Shown in pieces: positions 42,133 to 50,748 of a DNA stretch of 64,000 nucleotides. Position numbers and translations under genes: made by a program. The DNA is from Streptomyces sp. ALI-76-A (GTDB taxonomy: Bacteria > Actinomycetota > Actinomycetes > Streptomycetales > Streptomycetaceae). The DNA lies in contig NZ_JASVWB010000002.1 in NCBI RefSeq assembly GCF_030287445.1, forward strand, positions 310,001 to 374,000, written 5' to 3'. Position 1 is the first letter of the stretch; every line of letters begins with the position of its first letter. The notes below the pieces were generated by a model that did no database searches, had not been told where the DNA came from, and worked only from the letters and a program-made list of their open reading frames with translations.

Positions 42133-43980
42133 TCAACCGGCCGAGCCCTGTCCCTCACCTCTCCCGGGCTCCGCGCCCGGCCGGAGCATCTGGCTCGCGG
42201 CCAGTTCGCGGTAGAGGGTGCTGTCGGCCAGCAGTTCCTCGTGGCGTCCTTCGGCGGCGGTGCGGCCGTCGTCCAGCACGACGATGTGGTCGGCGTGCTG
42301 GACGGTGGACAGCCGGTGGGCGATGACCAGCAGAGCGCATTCCTGAGCGACGTCCTTCATGACGGTGGTGAGCGCCACTTCGTTGATCGCGTCGAGATGG
42401 GAGGTCGGCTCGTCCAGCAGGAGCAGTGCGGGGCGCGCCAGCAACGCTCGGGCGAGGGCGACGCGTTGGCGTTCGCCGCCGGAAAGGGTGCTGCCGCGCT
42501 CACCGATGACGGCGGCCAGTCCGCCGGGCAGCCGGTCGACGACTTCGTCGAGTCTGGCCAGTTCCGTGACGCGCTGGATCTCCGCTTCCGGGGCGTCAGG
42601 CACGGCGTAGGCGATGTTGTCGCGCAAGGTGCCGTGGACGACGTGCGCGTTCTGGTCGACGACGGCGATGCGTCGACGGCACGCTTCACGGGTGAGCTCG
42701 CTCGCCGGTCGCCCGTCGAAGAGCAGCCGGCCCGCGTCCGGTTCGTAGAACCTCGCCACCAGGGCGAACACCGTGCTCTTGCCGGCTCCGGACCGCCCCA
42801 CCAAGGCGACGTGCTGCCGGTGCGCGACGGTGAAGGAGACGCCACGCAGGACCGGCCGGTCCCGGTCGTAGCCGAAGCGGACGTCCCGCAGGGCGAGGGC
42901 GGGTGGTCCGAGCAGCGCGGTCGGCCCTGGCGGCGTGTGCGGGCGAACTCTGGTGACCCGTGGTCCGGCGGGCTCCACCGGCAGACGGAGCGCCTGGTCG
43001 ATGCGCTGGTAGGCGCCCATCCCGCGCTGGATGAGGCCAACGGCACGGAATACGGAGGACAGCGGCAGGACGAGGTAGGAGGCGTACAGGAGGAAGGCGA
43101 CGAGATCGCCGAGGGAGCCGGCCTGGCCGTTGACGCGCAGACCGCCGACGACCAGGACGATGAGGAAGGAGCCCTGCACGGCGAGCTCGACGGCGGGACT
43201 CATGACGGAGGCGAGTTTCGCGGTGCGCACCCCAGCGCCGTAGGCCGCCTCGACCCGGGCGCCGATACCCGCCGCCTCGCGCTCCTCGGCGCGGTGCACA
43301 CGGACCATCGGCAGGGCCCCGAGAGCCCGTTCCAGGTCGGCGGCGATGGCACCGACCGAGTCCTGCATGTGTTCGGACGCGCATCTGATGCCGGCGAGCA
43401 GTGACGCCACGACCAGGGCCGCGGCGACCACGGTGACGGAGACGAGAAGCAGCAGCAGGGGATCGAGCCAGGCCATGAGGACGATCGCCCCGGCTGCGAC
43501 AAGGCTTCCGGTCACCAGATCGACGAGGGCCTGGGAGACGACTTCTCGGAGCAGGGTGGTGTCCGCTGTCACCCGGGAGATCAGGTCGCCGCCGCGGTGA
43601 CGGTCGTACTCCCTCATCTCCAGCCGGAGCAGTCGCCCCACCAGCCCGTGCCGAAGCTGGCGTACCACACCCTCGCCCATCCGTTCCAGCAGGAAGCGGC
43701 CCGCGGCTCCCGTCGCCGCTTCGATGACGAACAGCACGCCGAGCAGCGCCAGCAGCGGCCAGATGACCTGGCCGCGACCGCTCGCGTCCACCACGTGCTT
43801 GGCGACGAGCGGCTGGGCCAGTCCCAGGGCCGAGCCCACGAGGGTCAGCACGGTGGCGACGGCGATGGCGCTCCGGTGCCCGGCGGTGAGCCGGTACATC
43901 GTGGCGACCGCCGCCCTGGTGGACCTGTCGTCCCCGGGGGCCGCTTCCCGGCCGCCGTCGAGCACCGCCGCACGCGTCAT
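42133..43980 (-). CDS. lasso peptide ABC exporter (LasD)
   Basis: A 615-residue half-type ABC exporter with fused membrane and ATPase domains. The start ATG at 43980 overlaps the stop of the upstream B2 gene by 4 bases. Six membrane segments lie in residues 20-310. The nucleotide-binding domain has Walker A GRSGAGKST (near 398), the signature LSGGE (near 498) and Walker B LLLLDEPTSHLD (near 521). It is the last gene of the lasso operon and by position exports the mature lasso peptide, giving immunity to the producer. Confidence 0.9.
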   Translation of the reverse strand: MTRAAVLDGGREAAPGDDRSTRAAVATMYRLTAGHRSAIAVATVLTLVGSALGLAQPLVAKHVVDASGRGQVIWPLLALLGVLFVIEAATGAAGRFLLERMGEGVVRQLRHGLVGRLLRLEMREYDRHRGGDLISRVTADTTLLREVVSQALVDLVTGSLVAAGAIVLMAWLDPLLLLLVSVTVVAAALVVASLLAGIRCASEHMQDSVGAIAADLERALGALPMVRVHRAEEREAAGIGARVEAAYGAGVRTAKLASVMSPAVELAVQGSFLIVLVVGGLRVNGQAGSLGDLVAFLLYASYLVLPLSSVFRAVGLIQRGMGAYQRIDQALRLPVEPAGPRVTRVRPHTPPGPTALLGPPALALRDVRFGYDRDRPVLRGVSFTVAHRQHVALVGRSGAGKSTVFALVARFYEPDAGRLLFDGRPASELTREACRRRIAVVDQNAHVVHGTLRDNIAYAVPDAPEAEIQRVTELARLDEVVDRLPGGLAAVIGERGSTLSGGERQRVALARALLARPALLLLDEPTSHLDAINEVALTTVMKDVAQECALLVIAHRLSTVQHADHIVVLDDGRTAAEGRHEELLADSTLYRELAASQMLRPGAEPGRGEGQGSAG

Positions 43981-44414
43981 CGGTCGGTCGGCCGCGGCAG
44001 CGGAGCGACGGCCATCAGCCGGGCGAAGTAGCCCTTCGGCACGCCCTCGCCGACGGGGCCGCCTTCCGCCTCGATCCAAGCGTGCGCGGTGAAGGGCGGG
44101 ACGACGCGGACGCCGGTGCACCAGGTGGGCCAGGTTCCGCCGAGCCGGCACAGCAGAGCCGCCCCCAGTGAGCGTGGCAGGCACCCCTTCGGTCCGGCGC
44201 AACGCAGGCTGGCGGCGCACATGGCGTCGCGCGCGTTCTGGGCCTGTACCGCGGTGGCGGGTGCGGCACCGCGCCGCAGGATGCCGAGTACGGTGCGGAC
44301 GTGCCGTGGCGGCAGTAGGGCGAGGGCGACGGCGGGGAGCAGGACGAGACGGGCGGCCAGGCGTCGGGCCGGTGGCACATCGGTGGGTCGTTCCAGCGCG
44401 CTGGGCGTCGTCAT
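43977..44414 (-). CDS. lasso peptide leader peptidase (LasB2, transglutaminase-like)
   Basis: A 145-residue protein of the McjB C-terminal (transglutaminase-like) family that removes the leader peptide. The Cys of the triad is in GCLPRSLGAALL (near 76) and the His in FTAHAWIEAEGGPV (near 110), with the acidic partner in the following strand. An N-terminal hydrophobic stretch (LVLLPAVALALLP) is common in B2 proteins. The start overlaps the B1 stop by 4 bases and the stop overlaps the exporter start by 4 bases, so the three genes are translationally coupled. Confidence 0.9.
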   Translation of the reverse strand: MTTPSALERPTDVPPARRLAARLVLLPAVALALLPPRHVRTVLGILRRGAAPATAVQAQNARDAMCAASLRCAGPKGCLPRSLGAALLCRLGGTWPTWCTGVRVVPPFTAHAWIEAEGGPVGEGVPKGYFARLMAVAPLPRPTDR

Positions 44415-44665
44415 GAGGCGAGCCCCGAGGTTCGCAGCTCCTGTACGAGCGTCTCGACGTCCCGCAGTGCCTGCGCCTGTTCGATGTCGAACTCCCGGGC
44501 CAGGGCGGCGGCGGCGTCCGACTCCTCGCCGCCGTCGAGAAGCGTCCGCACGACCAGGGTGGCGGTCGGATTCAACTCCCAGTACGAACCGGCTCGTTCG
44601 TCCAGCAGCACCGTGCCGTAGTCGGTCTCGGCCGTGGAGACGTTGTCACGGAACCGCAGGGGCAT
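44411..44665 (-). CDS. lasso peptide RiPP recognition element (LasB1, PqqD-like)
   Basis: An 84-residue stand-alone RRE of the PqqD family. The hallmark SYWELNPTATLVVRTLLDGG links the beta-hairpin to the recognition helix; the start FRDNVSTAETDYGTVLLDE gives the beta-strands that hold the leader. It binds the YxxPxLxxxGxF motif of the precursor and brings it to the B2 protease. It lies 48 bases after the cyclase stop. Confidence 0.9.
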   Translation of the reverse strand: MPLRFRDNVSTAETDYGTVLLDERAGSYWELNPTATLVVRTLLDGGEESDAAAALAREFDIEQAQALRDVETLVQELRTSGLAS

Positions 44666-44713
44666 ATCAGGGCCTTTCTGACGTGGGGACGTGGGGACGT
44701 GGGGTGGTCAGGC

Positions 44714-46576
44714 TCAGGGCCGGGAGCCGGGGTGTGGAACGTGGGCGCGGCCACGGGCGAGTCCCCGCAGCCACACTTCGGCGGCGATCGTCGAGTAGAG
44801 GATGGCGTCGGACAGTCCCGCGGCAGCGGGCCGCTGGGCGAGACGGCGGAGTTGGGCACCGTCCACCAGGCCCAGCGCCTCCAACCGCGAGCCCTCCCAC
44901 AGGGCCAGCAGGTCGGCGCGGTGTTCCCGCAGCCCGTTGGAGGCGTCCATGGAGGCCGCCGCCTTGGTGGTCCGCCGCAGACAGGCATCGGGCACGATCC
45001 CGCGCATCGCGGCGCTCAGGACGGGCTTGTACCGCCAGGGCGTGACGCGTTCACCGGGGCGCACGGCGAGGCACGCCTCGATGACGCGGTCGTCGAGGAA
45101 GGGCGAGGCCATCGGCAGGCCGGTGCGGGCTGCCATGGCGTCCCATTGCCGGATGACGCGGCTGCCGGAGCGGATCTGCTCCAGGTCGCTGTGCAGACCC
45201 CGGTCCGGGTGCAGCGGCGAGACCGTCGCCGCTGCCGTGAGCAGTGCCCGACGGGCCATGCGTTCGGCATCGGGGGTCACCCAGTCGAAGAGGCGTGGGG
45301 TCATGCCCCAGCCGAGACCTGTCGCGGCGGACGGGGGCAATGGGGCCCGCAAGTGGCCGGCGGAGTCGGCGAGCCACTTCCCGTAGGGCCGGGAGTCGGC
45401 GAGCGCGCGGACCGTGTCGGCGAGCGGCCACTGCCACAGCGCCCGGAACCCGCGCAGCTGGCGCAGGGCGAAAGGCGGACGGGTGCGCAGCAGTCGGTGG
45501 TAGTACGCCTCGGAGCACCAGGCCACGTGGTCACCACCGATGCCGGTGAGGTGCAGCCTGCTGCCGCGGGCGGCGAGGCCGGGCAGGTGGTGCAGGACCC
45601 GGGAGCGGTCCATGACGCCGATGGTGGGCTCGTCCAGGAGGTCGTCGATGTCGAGCAGGTCCTCGTAGACCAGCGGTGACGCGTCGGCGTCCCAGACCAC
45701 GTGCTCGACGTCCGGGAGGTGCTTCATCGCTTGTTCGGCCCAGTGCAGGTCGGTGTCCGCCGGGTCGCGTCCCGGCCACGTACTGGCCACCACGCGGGCG
45801 GGGCTGCGGTCGGCGAGAAAGCAGACGGAGGTGGAGTCCAGCCCGCCGGACAGGTCGCAGCTCACCACGCCGCCCTGCCGCGTACGTGCACCGACGGCCT
45901 CCTGAAGTGCCGTCCGGATCAGGGGCGCCGCCTCGGCGAGCGGCCGGACCGGCTCCGGCGGTGTCCACCACCGGGTGTGCCGTACGGTGCGCCCGTTCGC
46001 GGCGACGACCACGGCGTCCTGCGGAGCGACGGCGGTGACCGCACGCCACAGGGACGTCTCGAACAGCGGATACGGAGCGGGCCACAGCAGCCGCGCCGCC
46101 AGTTCCTCCACGTCGGGGTCAAGGCCCAGGACCGCGGCGAGCGTGTCGGCACGGGTGGCCGGCACCCGCACGCCCTCGATCTCCGCGTGGAAGACCAATC
46201 GCAGTCCGGAGGCAGTGCCCTGAACCCTGACCTGTCCGTCGAGGACACCGATGAGGTGGAAACTGCCGGGGAGGGAGCGGGCCAGTGCGTCGAGCTGCGC
46301 GAGATCGCGCAACCGTGCGGCGCGGCGCCGCAGTTCGACGGTGTCGATGGGGCAGCAGCCGACGACGGCCACGGCGGCACCGCCCGCGTTCGCGATGACG
46401 ATCTCATCGTCGTGCCAGTGGCCTACCAACCAGGGCCGCCCCGACGCATGGGCGAGGGTCCGGCTTCCGGGGCGGGCGAAGGAGCGGGCCACGGCGGCCG
46501 CGTCCTCGTGGTCGGTGAAGACCGCGAAGTGCGCGGCGCCGGGGCCCGTCCCCGCACTTTCGTGCAGTTCAGTCAT
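44714..46576 (-). CDS. lasso cyclase, asparagine-synthetase-like (LasC)
   Basis: A 620-residue ATP-dependent macrolactam synthetase. The N-terminal 200 residues correspond to the class II glutamine amidotransferase fold without a usable N-terminal Cys. The C-terminal synthetase domain has the PP-loop CDLSGGLDSTSVCFLA (near 244) that binds ATP, plus LTGIGGDHVAWCSE. It adenylates the Asp side chain of the core and joins it to the new N-terminus to close the ring around the tail. It starts 26 bases after the precursor stop. Confidence 0.9.
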   Translation of the reverse strand: MTELHESAGTGPGAAHFAVFTDHEDAAAVARSFARPGSRTLAHASGRPWLVGHWHDDEIVIANAGGAAVAVVGCCPIDTVELRRRAARLRDLAQLDALARSLPGSFHLIGVLDGQVRVQGTASGLRLVFHAEIEGVRVPATRADTLAAVLGLDPDVEELAARLLWPAPYPLFETSLWRAVTAVAPQDAVVVAANGRTVRHTRWWTPPEPVRPLAEAAPLIRTALQEAVGARTRQGGVVSCDLSGGLDSTSVCFLADRSPARVVASTWPGRDPADTDLHWAEQAMKHLPDVEHVVWDADASPLVYEDLLDIDDLLDEPTIGVMDRSRVLHHLPGLAARGSRLHLTGIGGDHVAWCSEAYYHRLLRTRPPFALRQLRGFRALWQWPLADTVRALADSRPYGKWLADSAGHLRAPLPPSAATGLGWGMTPRLFDWVTPDAERMARRALLTAAATVSPLHPDRGLHSDLEQIRSGSRVIRQWDAMAARTGLPMASPFLDDRVIEACLAVRPGERVTPWRYKPVLSAAMRGIVPDACLRRTTKAAASMDASNGLREHRADLLALWEGSRLEALGLVDGAQLRRLAQRPAAAGLSDAILYSTIAAEVWLRGLARGRAHVPHPGSRP

Positions 46577-46602
46577 GACGTCGGGTCAAGGACCGTCGGT
46601 CG

Positions 46603-46713
46603 TCAGTTCTTGCTCAGGATCAGCCGGTCGTTGCCGGAGCGTCCCAGGAGCCCCGTCTCCTTCCGGAAGGTACCGAGCCGGACGAGCGTCGGTGCCTCGT
46701 AGGCCTTCTTCAT
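46603..46713 (-). CDS. citrulassin-type lasso peptide precursor (LasA)
   Basis: A 36-residue precursor. The start ATG at 46713 has GAGGAG 6 bases upstream. The leader has the lasso signature YEAPTLVRLGTFRKET, fitting YxxPxLxxxGxFxxxT. The conserved penultimate leader Thr places cleavage after TG, giving the core LLGRSGNDRLILSKN (15 residues). The ring would join Leu1 to Asp8. The GNDRL-LSKN pattern is that of citrulassins (citrulassin A core LLGLAGNDRLVLSKN, from memory); differences are Leu4 to Arg, Ala5 to Ser and Val11 to Ile. Arg9 is the residue deiminated to citrulline in that family. If cleavage came one residue earlier the ring would be Gly1-Asp9, but then Thr would not be penultimate. 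Confidence 0.93.
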   Translation of the reverse strand: MKKAYEAPTLVRLGTFRKETGLLGRSGNDRLILSKN

Positions 46714-47095
46714 GACTACTCCTCACACACGGGTTTCCGTCCACCTCCCTGAGCGACGGCCCCGGGACTGTCCGGTGCGCTGTCGGTCCACCGGAGCTCA
46801 TCGGGAGCCCCGGCCAGGAAGTGGACGCAGCACCCAGCTAGCTGCAGAGAACGAACCGCTGGCAAGAGCATGATTAAAGATCGCATGATGCGATTACTCC
46901 GAATCAGGCGAAAGACGCGCCCCTCTGCCAGAGGTTGCTCTCACCATGGCGTCACTGTGGGTCTCGAAGGTGCAGCCGTCTGAAAAATCGTTTCTACCTT
47001 TGGTCCCGCGGTTGTCCGAGCCTCCTCCCGGACGCGCCCGACGGCGGCGGTGGGGGAGCGGCGCCGGGCGCACTTCTTGTCCCTGGCCACGCGCC
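46714..47095. other. upstream region of the lasso operon
   Basis: About 380 bases without a firm gene. An unusually AT-rich patch near 46865-46915 (ATGATTAAAGATCGCATGAT) could hold the lasso promoter. A minus-strand frame near 47105-46945 starting MAKRRVARDKK is small, basic and without a Shine-Dalgarno sequence; I cannot support it as a gene. Confidence 0.35.
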
Positions 47096-47153
47096 TCTTG
47101 GCCATCCCTAAGCCTGTCCCGCAAGTGCCGGCCACGGGTCAGATGATCTTGAT

Positions 47154-48126
47154 GTGGCTGGTGTGATCACGGCGTCGGAGTCGTCCTGGATACCCCCGTT
47201 TACGGGGCTGAGCCTGCGCCGTTTCGGGAAGTTGGTGACCTCGCTACCAGATGGCGTCCCGCCGGGTGGTGTAGCCGATCAAGGCCTCGGAATCCGCAGG
47301 TCTGGGACGGTGACTCCGCCGGACCGGGTGTTCAACTCACCTGAACAGGGCGCCTCTTGGACGGCCGCCTCTACGGAGATCGTCAGGGGTCTCGTACCGG
47401 AACGCGTAACGCTTGATCCCCTACACCACGACTCGGGACACGACCTCGCTACGCCGCAAGGGAGTGGACGCGGTCCGCAAGGGGCGACCGTGGGGACTTC
47501 CGCTGGAGGACCGGGTGCTGCTTGTTACAGCGTATCGGCGCACGAACTTGACGATGCGCCAGCTTGCCCCGCTGTTCGGCGTCTCCAAGTCGGCCGCGAA
47601 CCGGATCATGGACCAGCTCGGTCCACTCCTCGCACTCCAGCCCAGGCAGCGTTTCGCGAAGGGCACCGTACTCATCGTGGACGGCACCCTGGTGCCCACC
47701 CGCGACCACACGATCACTGAACAGTCCAAGAACTACCGGTACTCCACTGACCATCAGGTCGTCATCGACGCCGACACCCGACTCATCGTCGTAGTCGGCC
47801 GGCCTCTGCCAGGCAACCGAAACGACTGCAAGGCATGGGCGGAATCCGGGGCAAAGGCCGCAGTCGGCAACACCCTGACGATCGCCGACGGCGGCTGTCC
47901 GGGCACCGGACTTGTGATGCCCCACCGCCGCCGGGCTGGCGAGGAACTGTCCGACTGGAAGAAGGAACACAACCGCTCGCACAAACAGGTCCGTGCCCGC
48001 GTCGAGCACACCTTTGCCCGGATGAAGACCTGGAAGATCCTGCGGAACTGCCGTCTGAAGGGCGACGGCGCGCACTACGCCATGCTCGGCATCGCCCAGC
48101 TGTACAACCTCGCCCTCACGGGGTAA
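47154..48126 (+). pseudogene. IS5-family transposase (DDE_Tnp_4 type), interrupted
   Basis: Residues 1-29 (ending LRRFGKLVT) come from 47154-47240. The rest resumes at 47445 with SLRRKGVDAVRKGRPWGLPL, the HTH LTMRQLAPLFGVSKSAANRI, the first Asp in IVDGTLVPTRDH, NYRYSTDHQVVIDADTRL, the second Asp in IADGGCPGTG, and the Glu in RVEHTFARMKTWKIL. All three catalytic acidic residues remain. The two parts are separated by 205 bases, which also shifts the frame, so no full-length transposase is made. The apparent start of the longer downstream frame (ATC/ATG near 47413) lies within the inserted DNA. Confidence 0.8.
47237..47452. mobile_element. mini-element inserted in the IS5 transposase, with 11-bp flanking direct repeats
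   Basis: GACCTCGCTAC occurs at 47237-47247 and again at 47442-47452, flanking 194 bp. Inside, 28-bp imperfect terminal inverted repeats lie at 47256-47283 (beginning GTCCCGCCGGGTGGTGTAG) and 47412-47439; 22 of 28 positions match. There is no coding capacity. Removing one repeat plus the 194 bp restores the transposase reading frame precisely, which shows it is an insertion. Its parent family is not clear. Confidence 0.75.
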
Positions 48127-48192
48127 CTACCGCCCCCAGCGCGGTCAGCGCCAAGGGGAGCGGCCTCCCACCTCGTCGGCTCGAAGGAGGCA

Positions 48193-48621
48193 TCAGTCGA
48201 TGCAGAACTCGTTGCCCTCGATGTCCAGCATCGGGATGCAGGCATCATTGCCGTCGTACAACGTCTGCACGTGTACTGCGCCGAGCGGCTCCAGGCGCAG
48301 GCGTTCAGCCTCAAGTGCGGCGAGACGCTCTTCCCCCACGAGGCCGGTGCCGACCCGTACATCAAGATGCACCCGGTTCTTGACAGCCTTCCCCTCGGGG
48401 ACGCGCTGGAAGAACAGTCGCGGGCCCACCCCTGAGGGATCTATACAGGCGAACCATGAATCCTGCTGCTCAGAGGGCTGCGAGCGCTTGAAATCGTCCC
48501 ACGTCGCAAACCCCTCCGGTGGCGGCGGTATGACGTACCCCAACACCTCGCACCAGAAGCGAGCTAGGCGCTCCGGTTCCGCGCAGTCAAACGTGACTTG
48601 GAACTGCTTGATCGAAGACAT
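48193..48621 (-). CDS. VOC family (glyoxalase-like) protein
   Basis: A 142-residue two-repeat VOC protein. The first repeat has QVTFDCAEPERLARFWCEVL; the second has KNRVHLDVRVG and ends LDIEGNEFCID, where the His and the Glu of EGNEF are the usual metal or substrate positions. The complete HLDV and EGNEFC pair distinguishes it from the two broken VOC copies near the left edge. The family includes lyases, dioxygenases and antibiotic-binding resistance proteins; the substrate here is unknown. It directly abuts the truncated IS5 element. Confidence 0.8.
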   Translation of the reverse strand: MSSIKQFQVTFDCAEPERLARFWCEVLGYVIPPPPEGFATWDDFKRSQPSEQQDSWFACIDPSGVGPRLFFQRVPEGKAVKNRVHLDVRVGTGLVGEERLAALEAERLRLEPLGAVHVQTLYDGNDACIPMLDIEGNEFCID

Positions 48622-48885
48622 CGGCGCACCCTACCAAGGGGCGCTGCCCCTCATTCCCCAGGTGGACCCGCAGGCTATCGAGAGGCCCCAACCCCACCGA
48701 GACCACCCTCACGCCAATGATCAGTTACGGGACAAGTTCAGCCGCCCGGTCAGGATTGCGCGACGGTGAGCCAACCGCACGGCCGGCCGCTGGGCGCAGG
48801 GTGTGCCCCACTCGAGAGCCACGCCTGGCGTACAACTCGCCTGCTCCCTGCTCGCAGGTGCTGCCTCTGAGGCCCAAGCCGTCGC
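48622..48885. other. short intergenic stretch
   Basis: About 260 bases between the VOC gene start and the SUKH-like remnant. I see no gene or hairpin that I can support. Confidence 0.3.
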
Positions 48886-49116
48886 GTGACCGCCCCGCTC
48901 ATGGACCGGGGCTGCGCCATGGGGGCTCTGATCGATGTCAAGACGGCCGACGGGCAGATGTGGGACTGGGACCCCAACCTCTGCTGCACCGAACACGCCC
49001 TGGCCCCACTCGGGCTGTCGCTGGCCGAGTGGATCACCCACTGGCTGCGCGACACCATGCCCGACGGTCCTTGTCCGCAGCGTGAGTTGTCCGGCATGAA
49101 CTGCGCCGCACGCTGA
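48886..49116 (+). pseudogene. SMI1/KNR4 (SUKH)-type C-terminal fragment
   Basis: The frame reads GALIDVKTADGQMWDWDPN, then EHALAPLGLSLAEWITHWL and a short polar tail. This is the end of Streptomyces SMI1/KNR4-like proteins, where a D-xG-x-WDWDP strand precedes the SLAEWL helix. The N-terminal two thirds are absent. SUKH proteins are often immunity proteins of polymorphic toxin systems, but no toxin is visible here. Confidence 0.45.
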
Positions 49117-49345
49117 TCAGGCTGCGAGCTGGCATCCGTCCTGGTTTGAGCCCTCGTGAATGCACTGACGTTCGTGAGCGAGAGGGAAGCGCCAACACCC
49201 GTCGAGGTCGCCGTTGCTGATCAACGCGTGGAGTTTGAGGAAGGCTCCGGCACCGGCGAGGCCCCAGCGGGCGTCGGTGATGCCGAGCCGGTCGGCGATC
49301 AGGTGTCGGCAAGCTCCTTCGATCACTTCCGTCGCGATCGGCCAG
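49117..49345 (-). pseudogene. ISKra4-type transposase C-terminal remnant
   Basis: The minus-strand frame reads [20 protein letters not shown], then [20 protein letters not shown], then [11 protein letters not shown]. This is the characteristic end of ISKra4-family transposases (EGACRHLVKDRM..W...GAE.LLxLRAL..NGD). About 70 residues remain; the catalytic core and both IS ends are lost. Confidence 0.65.
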
Positions 49346-49551
49346 CCGGCGGTGAGCGGTGGACGAGGCTCTGGCCCGGGTGAGCGGGGACGGGTTTGCC
49401 CAACTGATGTTGCCCCCGGTTCGACACCTGTGCCGTCGGCGAACCGCTGAACGCCCCGAGGAACCCACCCCAGCGTGAGAGGCCTGGACTGACGTGTGAA
49501 TCGTGCGAGTTGCTCATGGGACCTGTGCCGGTGGGGCTACGCTGCTGTGTC

Positions 49552-50532
49552 GTGCAGAAGACGCGTCTCGACACTGCTCGGATCCGGGCGGCTCGCCGGA
49601 CAATCGACCCGGTCTTTCTCGACACTCCGCTGTACCGCTGCGATGCGCTGGAGCCAGTCCTCGGGTGCGTGGTGAGCATCAAACTCGAAACGGCGAACCC
49701 GGTCCGCAGCTTCAAGGCCCGCGGCACCGAGGTCGTCGCGAGCCTGCTGGCCGGCAGTGCCGCGCGAGCCGCGGTGTGCGCGAGCGCGGGCAACCTCGGC
49801 CAGGCCCTCGCGTGGTCCGGTCGCGGCCGGGGGCTCGACGTCACCGTCGTGGCATCCCGCTTCGCGACCCGGGCCAAGCTCGACCGCATCCGCGCATGGG
49901 ACGCCCGGCTGGAGCTGGTGGACGGCGACCACGAGTTGGCTCGCGAGCGGGCGGCGGCCATCGCACGGTACGAAGGCATCCGGCTGGTCGAAGACAGCCT
50001 GGACCTCGAGACCTGCGAGGGTGCGGCGACCATCGGCCTGGAACTGGTGGACACCGCGCCGTCGTTCGACACGGTCCTGATCGCCCTCGGCGGCGGGGCC
50101 CTGGCCACCGGCGTGGGTCATGTGGTGAAGGCATGGGCACCCGAAGTCGAGGTCATCTGCGTCCAGCCGCTGGGCGCACCGGCGATGACCCACTCATGGC
50201 GCCAACGCCGTGTCGTCACCACCGACTCGACCCACACCATCGCTGACGGTGTCGCCGGCCGGCGTCCCATCCCGGCCGTCCTGGACGACCTCCTCCTGAT
50301 CGCCGACGACGCCGTCCTGGTCCGGGAGACGTCGATCATCGCCGGTATGCGGATGCTCCTCGACCACGCCGGCCTCGTCGTCGAACCCTCGGCCGCGCTC
50401 GGCATCGCGGCGATCCTCGAAGACCGCGACCGCTTCACCGGCCGACACGTGGTCACCATCGTGTGCGGCAGCAACGTCGACGTGGACGCCTACCGCCGCT
50501 GGATCGGCGCGGATCTCCTCCACAAGTCCTGA
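49552..50532 (+). CDS. PLP-dependent threonine/serine dehydratase-like enzyme
   Basis: About 326 residues of the fold type II PLP (tryptophan synthase beta) family. The PLP Lys is in NPVRSFKARG, the substrate loop in ASAGNLGQALAW, the glycine-rich phosphate loop in LIALGGGALATGVGHV, and the C-terminal PLP-ring contact in IVCGSNVD. It lacks the ACT regulatory domain of biosynthetic threonine deaminase (IlvA) and matches catabolic or secondary-metabolite-type dehydratases in length. The start is uncertain: GTG at 49552 (VQKTRLDTARI) fits the family, while in-frame ATGs at 49510 and 49516 would add 12-14 residues without a better ribosome site. Confidence 0.82.
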   Translation: MQKTRLDTARIRAARRTIDPVFLDTPLYRCDALEPVLGCVVSIKLETANPVRSFKARGTEVVASLLAGSAARAAVCASAGNLGQALAWSGRGRGLDVTVVASRFATRAKLDRIRAWDARLELVDGDHELARERAAAIARYEGIRLVEDSLDLETCEGAATIGLELVDTAPSFDTVLIALGGGALATGVGHVVKAWAPEVEVICVQPLGAPAMTHSWRQRRVVTTDSTHTIADGVAGRRPIPAVLDDLLLIADDAVLVRETSIIAGMRMLLDHAGLVVEPSAALGIAAILEDRDRFTGRHVVTIVCGSNVDVDAYRRWIGADLLHKS

Positions 50533-50748
50533 CCATTGCTCCTCCACAGCGGCGGGAATGCGGCCCTGCCGCGCCCCCGTCCGCTCACTCGCAGCGGCGG
50601 CCTTCCTCGCCTGCCGCCTGGCACGGACCGTGGAGATCGCCGATCACATCCTGCTGGTCGGCAGCCCGCTGAATGCCGACCACGACGCCGCCGCGGCACC
50701 GTTGGTCCTGCACCGACGCCGCGAGCACGTCCTGAACGGCTGAGGTCA
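50533..50748. other. short intergenic stretch
   Basis: About 215 bases. A plus-strand frame with IADHILLVGSPLNADHDAA is open to 50743, but has no Shine-Dalgarno sequence and no recognisable family, so I do not call it. Confidence 0.3.

Larger units (their letters stand above)
47107..48126 (+). mobile_element. IS5-family (IS427-like) element, interrupted and right-truncated
   Basis: The transposase coding region starts at 47154 (MAGVITASESSWIPPFTGLS), is broken by a small insertion at 47248-47441 and resumes to the stop at 48126. The sequence AGCCTGTCCCGCAAGTG near 47107 resembles the left terminal repeat of Streptomyces IS5-group elements. I find no matching inverted copy after the stop, where the VOC gene begins almost immediately, so the right end seems lost. 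Confidence 0.6.

Noticed and set aside
42133..46713. Peptidylarginine deiminase expected beside a citrulassin precursor
   Set aside because: No such gene exists among the lasso genes; in this family it is known to be unlinked.
46941..47135. Small basic minus-strand peptide starting MAKRRVARDKK
   Set aside because: No Shine-Dalgarno sequence and no homology I recognise; it overlaps the putative left end of the IS5 element.
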